Assembly: GCF_030730875.1 (NCBI RefSeq)
Contig: NZ_JAVAMA010000009.1
Coordinates: 62,001 to 126,000, forward strand
Direction: 5' to 3'
Length of the DNA stretch: 64,000 bases
Source: Sphingomonas sp. DG1-23
Lineage (GTDB): Bacteria; Pseudomonadota; Alphaproteobacteria; Sphingomonadales; Sphingomonadaceae
The translations under genes were made by a program, and so were the position numbers. Under the pieces are notes generated by a model. It worked only from the letters and a program-made list of their open reading frames with translations. It was not told where the DNA came from and made no database searches. How positions within the stretch are numbered: position 1 is the stretch's first letter; the number at the start of each line of letters is the position of its first letter. Positions 34,285-43,300 of the stretch are shown here, one piece after another.

Positions 34285-34312
34285 GGCTGCGCCCTTGCCG
34301 CACACCCGCGTT

Positions 34313-34418
34313 GTCGCCCCGGACCTGATCCGGGGTCCACCGTGCCGCAGGTGCCGGCGAAGAGCCTCCATCCTATCGCCGGGATGCACGGTGGGCCCCG
34401 GAACAGGTCCGGGGCGAC
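34313..34418. repeat. palindrome-pair intergenic repeat (CCCCGG-CTTG-CCGGGG type)
   Basis: The arms 34313-34345 and 34386-34418 are reverse complements at 31 of 33 positions; each arm contains an inner CCCCGGACCTGATCCGGGG palindrome. It is the best-preserved copy in the window, and its outer GTGGACCCC-type segments match the copy at 35711. Confidence 0.7.
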
Positions 34419-34533
34419 AGAAGAGGAAGGTGCCCGTCTTCGCCGCCTGCTGCCATGCCCCCTAATCGAACCGCTTATGGCGGGTCGCTGCGGCATCTGG
34501 GAAAATTGCGCGCTACAGTCACAGGAGTAGGAT

Positions 34534-35307
34534 ATGCTCGCGATCGATGGCGGCGGCTCGGCCAGTGCCGCATTTGCGCGGCCCGTCACGCCGGTCGGCG
34601 GCCCCGACCCGAAACAGGTCGAGCGCGATTATCAGGTGCCCGACGACAAGGTGATCGAGTGGAGCCCGAGCCTGTTCGGGGCGATTCCGCTGGGCGGACT
34701 CGGCGGGACGCGGACGATCACCCAGACCGAGGGAAAATTGCTCGACAATCTGACCCGGGATCGCGGTTTCGTCGGGCTCAACACCTTCAAGAACATCGCC
34801 GACGAAGCGTTCTCGACCTCGGAGAAGCGGGTGCCGCCGCCGGGGACGATTCCCCCCGAGGCACAGCGCCAGATCGATGCGCTGCCGCCCGAGGAACGCG
34901 CTGCGGCCGAGCGCGCCTACCCCAAGAATGACGGCCATACCGACGCCTTCCGCCATGCCTATTGGAACGCCCGCCTCACCTCCGAGTTTGGCGAGAACTG
35001 GACGAAGCAGTTCACCACGGCGCATGAAGGGTTGCCCGGCAACGGCGCGGTGCGGGAGGCGATGGATTTGTACAATAACGAAGTCGGCCGTCGCATCGCG
35101 GTCGAGAATCCGGACGCCTCTCCCGAAGAGCTCGCCGATCTCGTCCAGAAGGCGCTCGACGATGGCGAATTGATGGTGGTCGACCGCAGCGGCCATCTCG
35201 CGCCCAGCGACGAAGTTGCGCGCGGCCAGCACGGCATGGCCGACCCGACGCCGGCGAACGGCGTGATCGGCACGCCCAAGGGCGATGCGAGCGCCAACGG
35301 TTCGTGA
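34534..35307 (+). CDS. DUF6973-like protein, possible toxin or effector
   Basis: A 257-residue protein without a signal peptide. Residues 62-95 (TQTEGKLLDNLTRDRGFVGL...FKNIADEAF) and 131-190 form the recognisable part: NDGHTDAFRHAYWNARLT, then TTAHEG and AMDLYNNEVGRRIA. The spaced D-H-D-RHA-W, H164-E165 and NN-x-G residues look like a catalytic core, as in the DUF6973-type domain found at the ends of polymorphic-toxin and type VI effector proteins. The Gly-rich N-terminus and low-complexity C-terminus are unstructured. GTGA coupling to a small lipoprotein resembles an effector/immunity arrangement. Function is inferred. Confidence 0.6.
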   Translation: MLAIDGGGSASAAFARPVTPVGGPDPKQVERDYQVPDDKVIEWSPSLFGAIPLGGLGGTRTITQTEGKLLDNLTRDRGFVGLNTFKNIADEAFSTSEKRVPPPGTIPPEAQRQIDALPPEERAAAERAYPKNDGHTDAFRHAYWNARLTSEFGENWTKQFTTAHEGLPGNGAVREAMDLYNNEVGRRIAVENPDASPEELADLVQKALDDGELMVVDRSGHLAPSDEVARGQHGMADPTPANGVIGTPKGDASANGS

Positions 35308-35648
35308 CAAAGCGCGCCGTGCCGTTGATACTGACATTGGCACTGGCGCTGGCCGGCTGCGGAGGGGGGCAGATGGGTTTCGACAAAGCGGGCTGGGCGG
35401 CCGAGCGCGGCAATTACGACGGCGAGAGCCGGCGCGGCGGCATGGTGGCCCAGCTCGACGATGCCGGAATCGTCCCCGGCGCGCCGCGCGAGACGGTGCG
35501 CGCCTTGCTCGGCGAGCCCGATTCGACCGGGCCGGCGGCGGACATCTATTTCCTCGGCCGCAGCGCGACCGGGCCGACTTTCGAGAGCTATCGGATCGAA
35601 TATGATTCCGCCGGCAAGGTCCGCGCAGCGCGCGTTCAGCGGGGTTAG
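35304..35648 (+). CDS. small lipoprotein with a BamE/SmpA-like pattern
   Basis: A 114-residue lipoprotein starting at a GTG inside the previous stop (GTGA, 35304-35307). Its signal is LTLALALAGC with lipid-attached C19. The mature part has DDAGIVPGAPRETVRALLGEPDSTGPAADIYFLG, recalling the SmpA/BamE (OmlA) fold with its conserved G-x-x-x-x-V-x-x-x-L-G-x-P, then FESYRIEYDSAGKVRAARV. This fold is used by outer-membrane assembly proteins and by inhibitor lipoproteins. Tight coupling to the DUF6973-like gene suggests a protective or partner role. Confidence 0.7.
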   Translation: MTKRAVPLILTLALALAGCGGGQMGFDKAGWAAERGNYDGESRRGGMVAQLDDAGIVPGAPRETVRALLGEPDSTGPAADIYFLGRSATGPTFESYRIEYDSAGKVRAARVQRG

Positions 35649-35710
35649 GGCATGGGGCGGCGGGGCGCGAACCGCCGCTGATGGTGGAAAGCTGCCACTA
35701 GCGCAGGGGC

Positions 35711-35815
35711 GTCACCCCGGACTTGTTCCGGGGTCCACCGTGCCACAGAGGCGGTGCTCTCCACGTTGCTCCTCGTCCAGCCGCCTGGTGGACCCAGGCA
35801 CAAGACCGAGGTGAC
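35711..35815. repeat. palindrome-pair intergenic repeat (decayed copy)
   Basis: The left arm at 35711-35739 is near-identical to the unit at 34313. The right arm at 35787-35815 is its reverse complement with about five mismatches of 29, so this copy is older or decaying. It belongs to the same family as 15066-15171 and 34313-34418. Confidence 0.6.
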
Positions 35816-35911
35816 GGAAGGCCTGCGCCCGTCAAGGGAGAATTCCCGGCAGGCGGCCTGGCATCCGCTTCGCAGATCGCGAACGGCCGGCGTGTTGTTG
35901 AGCCGACATCA

Positions 35912-35938
35912 TTCCTCCTCCCTTGTGGGAGAAGGAAG
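35912..35938. terminator. hairpin downstream of two convergent genes
   Basis: TTCCTCCTCCC-TTGT-GGGAGAAGGA forms an imperfect stem of about ten pairs with a four-base loop. It lies 27 bases past the end of the minus-strand 62-residue gene. The sequence also resembles one arm of the CTCCC...GGGAG repeat family. No U-run follows on either strand, so termination is only possible. Confidence 0.3.
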
Positions 35939-35965
35939 AGGCCCGCTCGCTGAAATTGCCGCGGC

Positions 35966-36154
35966 CTAGCCCCGCCGGGTCCGCGCGCGATCGATCAGCC
36001 AGATTGCGAGCAGCAGGACCAGCCCCACGCCCAGCCCCGCGACGAAGCCGATCGAGGCCTGGCCGCGGCCGGCGCCGAGGATGGTGCCGGCGAGCAGGCT
36101 GATCGCGAGCAGGAAGCCGCCGGCCATCGGCGTGCGGGAAGGGGATTGTGCCAT
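35966..36154 (-). CDS. small two-helix membrane protein
   Basis: A 62-residue protein with two transmembrane helices, GGFLLAISLLAGTILGAGRG and GFVAGLGVGLVLLLAIWLID, a short Gly-rich turn and a basic tail RARTRRG. The pattern is common in alphaproteobacterial hypothetical membrane proteins. Nothing around it points to a role. Confidence 0.65.
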   Translation of the reverse strand: MAQSPSRTPMAGGFLLAISLLAGTILGAGRGQASIGFVAGLGVGLVLLLAIWLIDRARTRRG

Positions 36155-36288
36155 GCGCGGTCCTTATCCTGTCGCGCAGCCATGCGCCATGGTTACCGGC
36201 GCTTCACCTTGCTGAGCCGCGAAACCTTTAGATTCCTGTGAGAAAAGCGGCGCGTCGGTCCGCGGGGCCGCGCGTAGCCGGAGTCTCC

Positions 36289-36501
36289 ATGGAACATCTG
36301 CCCTATCTTGCCGATACCCGCCAGGTCGCCGACGCCGCCGAACTGATCCGCGCGTTCGGCGAGGATGCGGGCTCCGAGGCGGCGGCGCGCGCCGATCGCA
36401 GCCGCGATCTGGGCAACCACGTGCATTTCTGCCGCTGGCGCCAGATCGAGCGGCTGGTGGTGCTGCTGTCGATCCCGCGCGCGGTGGGCACCATCCACTA
36501 G
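36289..36501 (+). CDS. small conserved hypothetical protein
   Basis: A 70-residue soluble protein starting at ATG 36289. An in-frame upstream ATG at 36238 adds an Arg-rich stretch unlike the rest. The C-terminal half, DLGNHVHFCRWRQIERLVVLL, with one Cys and two His in a compact helix-strand arrangement, looks conserved and may bind metal or nucleic acid. I know no function. It is transcribed toward cspA with a 203-bp gap. Confidence 0.6.
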   Translation: MEHLPYLADTRQVADAAELIRAFGEDAGSEAAARADRSRDLGNHVHFCRWRQIERLVVLLSIPRAVGTIH

Positions 36502-36581
36502 GCCGGCCGACCGGGATGGGGTCGTTGCGCCGGCAGCTTGTCCGTTCCGGCCTTGTATTTGATTGCAGGCGAGACCATCTT

Positions 36582-36602
36582 AAATGCGCTACAGTCGCAT
36601 TT
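36582..36602. promoter_or_regulatory. inverted repeat in the cspA upstream region
   Basis: AAATGCG-CTACAGT-CGCATTT is a perfect inverted repeat with 7-bp arms, about 103 bases before the cspA start. It may be an operator or part of the long 5' leader that usually controls cold-shock genes. The core GCGCTACAGTC-like string also occurs near 34507, 20 bases before another gene start, so a promoter element is possible. Confidence 0.4.
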
Positions 36603-36704
36603 GAACGGTCTTTGGGCGCTTTGCGGCTCCTTTTTTCCTTCTCCTCGCCTCCGCAGCACGAGGTCCGCCCGAACGGGGCGCGCCGACCATAGAAGGAAAT
36701 ACCC

Positions 36705-36914
36705 ATGAGCCAGCAGGGCACCGTCAAATTCTTCAACGCCGACAAGGGCTATGGCTTCATCGCCAGCGACAATGGCGGCCCGGACGCGTTCGTCCACATC
36801 ACCGCCGTCGAGCGCGCAGGTCTGCGCACGCTCGATCAGAACCAGCGCGTGACCTATGATCTCGAGCCCGACAAGAAGGGCAAGATGGCCGCGGTGAACC
36901 TCCAGGCGCAGTAA
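36705..36914 (+). CDS. cold-shock protein (CspA family)
   Basis: A 69-residue single cold-shock domain that binds single-stranded nucleic acids and melts RNA structure. The RNP1-like motif KGYGFIAS (residues 14-21) and RNP2-like DAFVHI (28-33) are intact. The start TVKFFNADKG and the end AVNLQAQ are typical. AGAAGGAAA precedes the ATG. A long untranslated leader (up to 200 bases) containing an inverted repeat precedes it, in line with temperature-dependent control. Confidence 0.95.
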   Translation: MSQQGTVKFFNADKGYGFIASDNGGPDAFVHITAVERAGLRTLDQNQRVTYDLEPDKKGKMAAVNLQAQ

Positions 36915-36979
36915 GTTTGGGGCGGCGCCCGTGATTTGCGGGCGCCGCATCTCCTGACCTTGCTTTTGCGGAGAGACCC

Positions 36980-37201
36980 ATGACCGATCTTGCTGTTACC
37001 TATCGCGGCTATGCCGACCGGGCGCAGGCCGATGCCGATGCCGCGACGCTCGAGAATGTGCGCGAGCGCAACCAGCGCGCCGCCCAGGCCTGGATGCAGA
37101 TGGCCGAGCGCCAGGAGCGCACCGATCGCGGCCGTGCCGTGCGCGAAAGCGCCGCCGCCGCTGCCCGCGCCGAGCTCCATCCCGAGCAGCAGCCCAATTG
37201 A
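36980..37201 (+). CDS. small helical hypothetical protein
   Basis: A 73-residue, almost entirely alpha-helical, charged protein (Ala, Arg, Glu and Gln make up most residues) with no hydrophobic segment. It lies 65 bases after cspA with GGAGAGACC before the ATG, so co-transcription with cspA is plausible. The sequence looks like a soluble coiled or stress-related peptide. I recognise no family. Confidence 0.6.
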   Translation: MTDLAVTYRGYADRAQADADAATLENVRERNQRAAQAWMQMAERQERTDRGRAVRESAAAAARAELHPEQQPN

Positions 37202-37295
37202 GGCCGGCCGGCCGCGCGCCGGCCCGGTTTTTGCCCAAGGAGCCTAAGCCGGATTCGTTGGTTGAGGCTGTCCCTCCAGGACGACCGGCGTAGCG

Positions 37296-39065
37296 ATGAC
37301 GTTTCCCCAGATTTTGTCGGTCGCAGTGCTCACCGGCATGATGCTGCTCTTCATCTGGGGCCGCTTCCGCTACGATCTCGTCGCCGTGATGGCACTGCTG
37401 GCGGCGCTGGCGGCGGGTATCGTCGACCCGAAACATGCCTTTAGCGGCTTTTCCGACGACATCGTCATCATCGTGGGCTCGGCGCTGGTGCTCTCGGGCG
37501 CAGTGCAGCGTTCGGGAGTGATCGAAGGCGTGATGCTGGTGCTGCAGCGCCGCGTGCGCCGGGTCCGCTCGCAATTGCTGCTGCTCAGCGCTTCGGTGGG
37601 TTTCGCCTCGGCGCTGGTCAAGAATATCGGCGCATTGGCGATGATGATGCCGGTCGCTTTCCAGATGGCGAAGCGTTCCAGCGTCACGCCCGCCGTGTTC
37701 CTGATGCCGATGTCGTTCGCATCGCTGCTCGGCGGGCTGATCACGCTGATCGGCACCTCGCCCAACATCATCGTCAGCCGGGTGCGCGAGGAGATGACCG
37801 GCGAACCGTTCGGGATGTTCGACTATGCCCCGGTCGGGCTGGGCCTGACCCTTGTCGGGCTGATCTTCCTGCGCTTCGCCTATCGGCTGCTGCCGCGCGG
37901 CCGCCGCGCCGTGCCGACGCTCGGCGAGGCGATGGACATCCAGGACTATGTCACGGAAGCGGAGATCCCTGCCGGATCGCCGGCGATCGACGAGACCGTG
38001 GCGGAGTTCCGCGAACGGCACGATCACGAAGTGACGGTCACCGCGATCCTGCGCGCCGGCATTCGCAGCACGCCCTTTCCCGACACCACGCTCAAGCCCG
38101 AGGATCTGCTGATCCTCGCCGGCGCGCCCGACGCGCTCGAGCGGGTGATCGCCGCCGACGGGCTCGAGCTCGAGGGGCAGCACCGCGACAAGCCCGAGGG
38201 GTCGGGGAGGGAAGTCGGCGTGCTCGAAGCTGTGATCGGCACCGACAGTCCGCTGATCGGGCGGACCGCCGGCCGGCTCGGGCTGCACGAGCGCTTCGGC
38301 GTCAATCTGATCGCCGTGTCGCGGCAGGGCGAGCGGCTGGCGACCCGGCTCGGCGACATCGAGCTCAGCGCCGGCGACGTCATCGTGCTGCAGGGACCGC
38401 TCCAGTTGCTGTTCGAGCGGCTCGGCGAGCTCGGCTGCCTGCCGCTCGCCGAGCGGGCCCTCCGGCTGGGCAGCGCGCGCAAGGGATTGCTGCCGCTGGC
38501 GATCCTCGCCGTGGCGATGCTGGCGACCGCGACCGGATATGTGCCGGTGGCGATCGCCTTTTTCGCGGCGGCGGCGCTGACGATACTCAGCGGCGCGCTG
38601 CCGGTGCGCGAGGCGTACGACCATATCGAATGGCCGATCCTGATCATGCTCGGCGCGCTGATCCCGGTGAGCGACACGCTGCGCACCACCGGCACGACCG
38701 AATTGATCGGCGATTGGCTCTCGCATTTCGCCGCGACCTTGCCGCCCTGGGGCGCGGTGGCATTGATCCTCGCCGCGGCGATGGCAGTCACGCCGTTCCT
38801 CAACAATGCCGCGACCGTGCTGGTGATGGCGCCGATCGCCGCGACCTTCGCGACCGGGCTCGGCTACCGGCCCGAGGCTTTCCTGATGGCCACCGCGGTC
38901 GGCGCGGGATGCGATTTCCTCACGCCGATCGGGCACCAGTGCAACACGCTGGTGATGGGCCCGGGCGGATACCGGTTCGGCGATTATGCCCGGCTGGGCG
39001 CGCCGCTTTCGCTGCTGGTGCTGGCGGTGGGCACCCCGCTCATCCTTTGGACCTGGCCGGTATAG
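37296..39065 (+). CDS. SLC13/DASS-type anion transporter with two RCK_C domains
   Basis: A 589-residue inner-membrane transporter with about eleven helices. The two halves of the SLC13-type carrier carry the re-entrant signatures SALVKNIGALAMMMPVAF...LIGTSPNIIVSRV and TPFLNNAATVLVMAPIA...TPIGHQCNTLV. Between them, about residues 205-385, lie two cytosolic RCK_C (TrkA-C) domains (one ends TLKPEDLLILAGAPDALERVI, the other LSAGDVIVLQGP), which bind nucleotides or ions and gate transport. Members carry sulfate, dicarboxylates or other anions; which one is unknown here. The next gene starts 14 bases later. Confidence 0.88.
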   Translation: MTFPQILSVAVLTGMMLLFIWGRFRYDLVAVMALLAALAAGIVDPKHAFSGFSDDIVIIVGSALVLSGAVQRSGVIEGVMLVLQRRVRRVRSQLLLLSASVGFASALVKNIGALAMMMPVAFQMAKRSSVTPAVFLMPMSFASLLGGLITLIGTSPNIIVSRVREEMTGEPFGMFDYAPVGLGLTLVGLIFLRFAYRLLPRGRRAVPTLGEAMDIQDYVTEAEIPAGSPAIDETVAEFRERHDHEVTVTAILRAGIRSTPFPDTTLKPEDLLILAGAPDALERVIAADGLELEGQHRDKPEGSGREVGVLEAVIGTDSPLIGRTAGRLGLHERFGVNLIAVSRQGERLATRLGDIELSAGDVIVLQGPLQLLFERLGELGCLPLAERALRLGSARKGLLPLAILAVAMLATATGYVPVAIAFFAAAALTILSGALPVREAYDHIEWPILIMLGALIPVSDTLRTTGTTELIGDWLSHFAATLPPWGAVALILAAAMAVTPFLNNAATVLVMAPIAATFATGLGYRPEAFLMATAVGAGCDFLTPIGHQCNTLVMGPGGYRFGDYARLGAPLSLLVLAVGTPLILWTWPV

Positions 39066-39079
39066 GGAGCGGAGGCGAT

Positions 39080-40054
39080 ATGGCGCGCGTGGCGAGGATC
39101 GAGCGGACCGGCGGTCCGGAAGTGATCGGCTGGGCCGATGTGGAATTGCCGCCCCCCGGCCCGGGCGAAGTGCGCATGCGCAACCATGCGGTCGGGCTCA
39201 ACTTCATCGACACCTATCACCGCTCGGGGCTCTATCCGGTGCCGCTGCCGGGCGGACTGGGGCAGGAGGCGTCGGGGGTGATCGAGACCATCGGCGAGGG
39301 CGTGGTCGATTTCGCACCGGGCGACCGCGTCGCGACCTTCGGGCCGCCGATCGGCGCCTATGCGACCGAGCGCAACTTGCCTGCCGCGAGCCTGTTCAAG
39401 CTTCCCGGCAGCGTCGATCACGAGACCGCGGCGGCGGTGCTGCTCAAGGGACTGACCGTCGAGTTCATGGTCGAGCGCGCGGCGAAGGTGCAGCCGGGGT
39501 GGACGGTGCTGGTCCACGCCGCCGCGGGCGGCGTCGGACAGATTCTCGTCCAGTGGCTCAAGGCGATCGGCGCCGAGGTGATCGGCACCGTCGGCAGCGA
39601 GGCCAAGATCGCTGCGGCGCGCGCGGCGGGCGCGGACCATGTGCTGCTGTCGCGTTCCGACAATGTGGCGGCGCGGGTTCGCGAGCTCACCGGCGGCGAA
39701 GGGGTCCCGGTGGTGTTCGACGGGGTAGGGGCGGCGAGCTGGGCTGCATCGCTCGCCGCGACGAAGCGGCGCGGGCTGATCCTCAGCTATGGCAATGCCA
39801 GCGGACCGGTCGAGGGCGTCGCATTGGGCGCGCTCAACGTGCACGGCTCGCTGTTCGTCACCCGGCCCAAGCTGTTCGATTATTATGTCACGCCCGAAGA
39901 GCGCGCGGCGGGCGCGGCCCGGCTGTTCGCGATGCTGGACAGCGGGGCGGTACGCCCCGAGATCGGCCGGCGCTTCCCGCTCGAAGCCGCGGCCGAGGCG
40001 CACAGGGTGCTCGAAGCGGGAGAGACGACCGGATCGACGCTGTTGCTTCCTTAA
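39080..40054 (+). CDS. quinone oxidoreductase (NADPH, MDR superfamily)
   Basis: A 324-residue zinc-free medium-chain dehydrogenase. The GroES-like half has PGEVRMRNHAVGLNFIDTYHRSGLYPVPLPGGLGQEASG, the quinone-reductase signature without zinc cysteines. The Rossmann half has the QOR signature VLVHAAAGGVGQILVQWLKAIGAEVIGTVGS and a typical VVFDGVGAASW. It reduces quinones with one electron from NADPH or acts in alkenal detoxification. The ribosome-binding site GGAGCGGAGG sits just before the ATG at 39080. It is probably co-transcribed with the transporter upstream. Confidence 0.92.
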   Translation: MARVARIERTGGPEVIGWADVELPPPGPGEVRMRNHAVGLNFIDTYHRSGLYPVPLPGGLGQEASGVIETIGEGVVDFAPGDRVATFGPPIGAYATERNLPAASLFKLPGSVDHETAAAVLLKGLTVEFMVERAAKVQPGWTVLVHAAAGGVGQILVQWLKAIGAEVIGTVGSEAKIAAARAAGADHVLLSRSDNVAARVRELTGGEGVPVVFDGVGAASWAASLAATKRRGLILSYGNASGPVEGVALGALNVHGSLFVTRPKLFDYYVTPEERAAGAARLFAMLDSGAVRPEIGRRFPLEAAAEAHRVLEAGETTGSTLLLP

Positions 40055-40331
40055 CATGGAGCAAGGGCGGAGGTTTATTAGGGCGGCCGGCTGATCGCAC
40101 AATAAAGGATGAAATCCCTACATAACTCGTCTTAAGGCGGACGTTGGCGAGCGCACCGGCTTCTTAAACTTCGCGGTATATCTACGTGGCTTCGCTTGTT
40201 GCGGATATTCCCCTGTGCTAGTCCACGGCCGAGGTGTCGCCCTTGGGTTCGACAATGTCCCGCGCAGACGGGCTTGAGAACGCGCACGCTTGATGGGGCG
40301 TCGGCTGTTTATCGCGGCCGGCGGACGGGGG
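40055..40331 (+). promoter_or_regulatory. upstream region of the giant surface-protein gene
   Basis: This 277-bp region has a lower GC content than its surroundings, as promoters often do. A possible sigma-70-type promoter is TTGTTG (40196-40201), 17 bases, then TAGTCC (40219-40224), which would give a leader of about 100 bases. The match is weak. An earlier in-frame ATG at 40290 exists, but the start at 40332 (with ACGGGGG before it) gives a normal signal peptide. Confidence 0.3.
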
Positions 40332-43300
40332 ATGAAATTAATGCGCAAGTCCAGCAAGGCACGGCTTTTTTCGACGTGCCTGACCGGAGCTATCCTCGCC
40401 GCGGCGTCGCCCGCCTGGGGACAGACTAGCGATGCCCCCACCTGGAAGCCGCGCGCCGAGGTCGACGCGCAGGTCGGCAAGGACATCGGTCTGTCGACCT
40501 CGCTGTTCGCGCCGATCGCGCAGAACGATTCGTCGCTGGTCTATGTCGACGGGCGCATCGGCTATGACCAGCGCTTCGACCGCAACGGCTCGGCGACCGT
40601 CGGCGCACGCTTCCGCACCGGCGAGGACACCGCGATCGGCGTCAATGTCGGTGCCGATTTCTACCGCTCGGACATCGGCTCGCGCGATCAGGCGGCGATG
40701 TCGATGGGGCTCGAGGGCTTCTCCTCGGTGTTCGACGTGCGGGTCAATTACCGCCTGCCGCTCAGCAAGACGCAGACGATCGGCTTCATCGATCCCAACG
40801 CGGCCGGGACCTCGGCGCTGGTGCTCGAGAACAACCGGCTGATCGAGCGTCGCAGCGGCTTCCGGCTCGAGGCGATTCCGCTCCAGGGATTCAATGGCGA
40901 GGCCGGCGTGCGCCTGCCGGTCGGCGACAATGCCAGCATCCGCGGTTCGGTCGGCGGGTTCGACTATTGGGACAAGGATGCCGACCAGAGCTATCGCGGT
41001 TACCGCGTCGGGCTCGAAATGGACGTGGAGGACAAGAATAGCGGCGCGCGCTTCACCTTCGGCGGCACCCTCGAGGACGACAATCGCTACGGCACCGACG
41101 CGCGCGCCACCGTGCGCCTGTCGATCCCGTTCGGCGGCCGCGCCGGCGATCGCGGCGCGGTGCCGACCGGGCTCGACCGCCAGATGGGCGACCGCGTCCG
41201 CCGCGACTATCTTGCGCGCTCGGGCAGCCGCTACACCGATCTGACGACCAACCGCTTCGCCGTCGATGCGCGGACCGGCAACCAGTTCGGCGGATTCTAT
41301 TATACCAGCGGCACCGGCGTGACCGGCGCCGCGGGCACGCTGGCGGCGCCGACGACGATCGCCGACGCGGTGTCGCGCGCCGGCACCAACGGCGTCGTGG
41401 TGGCGCTGGGCAATGGTGGCGACATCGCCACGCCGGGCGTCACGCTGGCGACCGACCAATATCTGGTCGGCGGCGCGAGCGCGGTCGACGTGCGGCTGGC
41501 CAATGGCAGCATCGCTTCCTACGCGCTGGGCGGCACCAACGGCGTAGTCGTCGGCACCAATGCGGCGGGCGCGGCAGTGACGCTCGGCCAGGGGTCAGTG
41601 GTCCGCGACATCATCGTGCGCGGCATCGGCACCGGCATCGCCGCCAATGGCGTCGGCGGCTTCGCGCTCAATCGCGTGACGATCGAGAATACCGGCGGCG
41701 CCGGGCTCTCGCTCACCAACACTTTGGGCAATGTCGCGCTCACCGGGCTCACCATCCGCGGCGGCGCGGGTGCGGGCGTGCTGATCAATGGCGGCAGCAG
41801 CATCGGCCTCGCCAATTCGACGATCTCGGGCGGCGCGGGCGCAGTCGACATCAACGATGGCGGCGGCAACCTCGCGGTCGCGCTGTCGAACCTCACGCTC
41901 TCCGCGACCGGCGGCAATGTCCTCGACATTGACGGATCGGGCGCGGGCACGGTCACCGTCACCGGCATGTCGGGGATCACGCTCCGCGGCGGCACCGGCG
42001 AGACCGGAGGGCTCAGCGTCCGCTCGGCGACCTTCGACGCGAATACCGTCACCGCGGGCGTGCAACTGGTCAATGCCGGGCGGATGGAAGTCGGCACGAC
42101 CGCCGCGCGCGTGAACGGGCAGGGCGTGTTCCTCACCGACGTCACCGGCAGCCTGAGCTTCACCGATCTCGACATCGCCAATAGCGGGGCGACCGGCCTC
42201 CAGGTCGTCAATTCGAAGGTCAACAGCTTCACGCTGGCGACGCTCGACGGCACGGTCGACACGGTGGGCGGCACGGCGATCGATCTCGATCCGCTGGTGA
42301 TCAACCTCAATTTCACGAGCGCGAGCTCGATCGGCGCGGGCGGTCCCGGGGTGATCCTCGATACCGTGCAGGGCGGCGGCACCGGCGGCAACGCGCTCAC
42401 CATCGGCACCCTGACGATCTCGAACAGCGGCGGCGACGGGCTGGTCGTGCTCAATTCGACCGGACTGGTGCGAGTCAATGGCGGCACCATCGCCAATAGC
42501 GGCGGCAGTTCGATCCGGATCGGCGCGCAGGGCGTCGCGGGGAGCGGCGGCAGCGCCAATCTGATCTTTGGCGGATCGATCACCGACACCAGCGGCGCAT
42601 CGCCGATCGTCGCGATCTTCAACGCCGGCGGGACGATCAGCTTCACCGGGCCGATCAGCGGCAGCGGCGGGATCCTCGTGCAGGACACGCTGGCAGGCTC
42701 GGCGATCAGCTTCGGCGCGATCACGCTCACCGGCACCGTCGGCGATGCGATCACGCTGGACGGGCTGGCCGGCTCGATCCGGTTCGAAGGGCTGGTGACG
42801 ATCGCCAATCCGGGCGCGAACGGCATCGTCATCGGCGACGTGCCGGGCGGCGTCACCTTCGCCGATGTCGACATTACCGGGCTCGGCGCCTTCACCGGGC
42901 TCGACGTGCGCGATGCGCAGGGCAATGTGCTGTTCAACACGCTCGACATCACCGGCACGGGCGTCGGCACCGGCATCGACCTGACCGGATCGACCAACGC
43001 CGGCAATGTGATCATTCTCGGCGGCAGCGTGATCCAGGGCGTCGACATCGGCGTCGATCTGACCCAGGCGAGCATGACCGGCCAGTTCCGCTTCGGCGAC
43101 GGCGACGCGAGCGTGATGAACAGCCGCATCACCGCGAACGTGCCGATCGTCATCGAGCTGATGAATGCCGGCCATGGCAGCTATAATTTCGCCGACGTCG
43201 TATTGCAGGGCGACACCAGCAACCTGACCGGCGCGGGCTTCACCGCCTATTACGCCCAGGTCGGCGCGACCGGCGTCGGCACGCGCAACGATCCGGGCAG

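Larger units (their letters stand above)
35649..35965. other. 317-bp gene-free stretch with two hairpin repeats
   Basis: It lies between the lipoprotein gene and a convergent small membrane-protein gene. It holds the palindrome-pair repeat at 35711-35815 and a shorter hairpin at 35912-35938. No protein frame is credible. Either structure could end transcription from both sides. Confidence 0.6.

Noticed and set aside
36996..38936. A 646-codon minus-strand frame
   Set aside because: It is antisense to the DASS-type transporter and the small gene at 36980; it is composed of Arg/His/Gln-rich text without helices or motifs.
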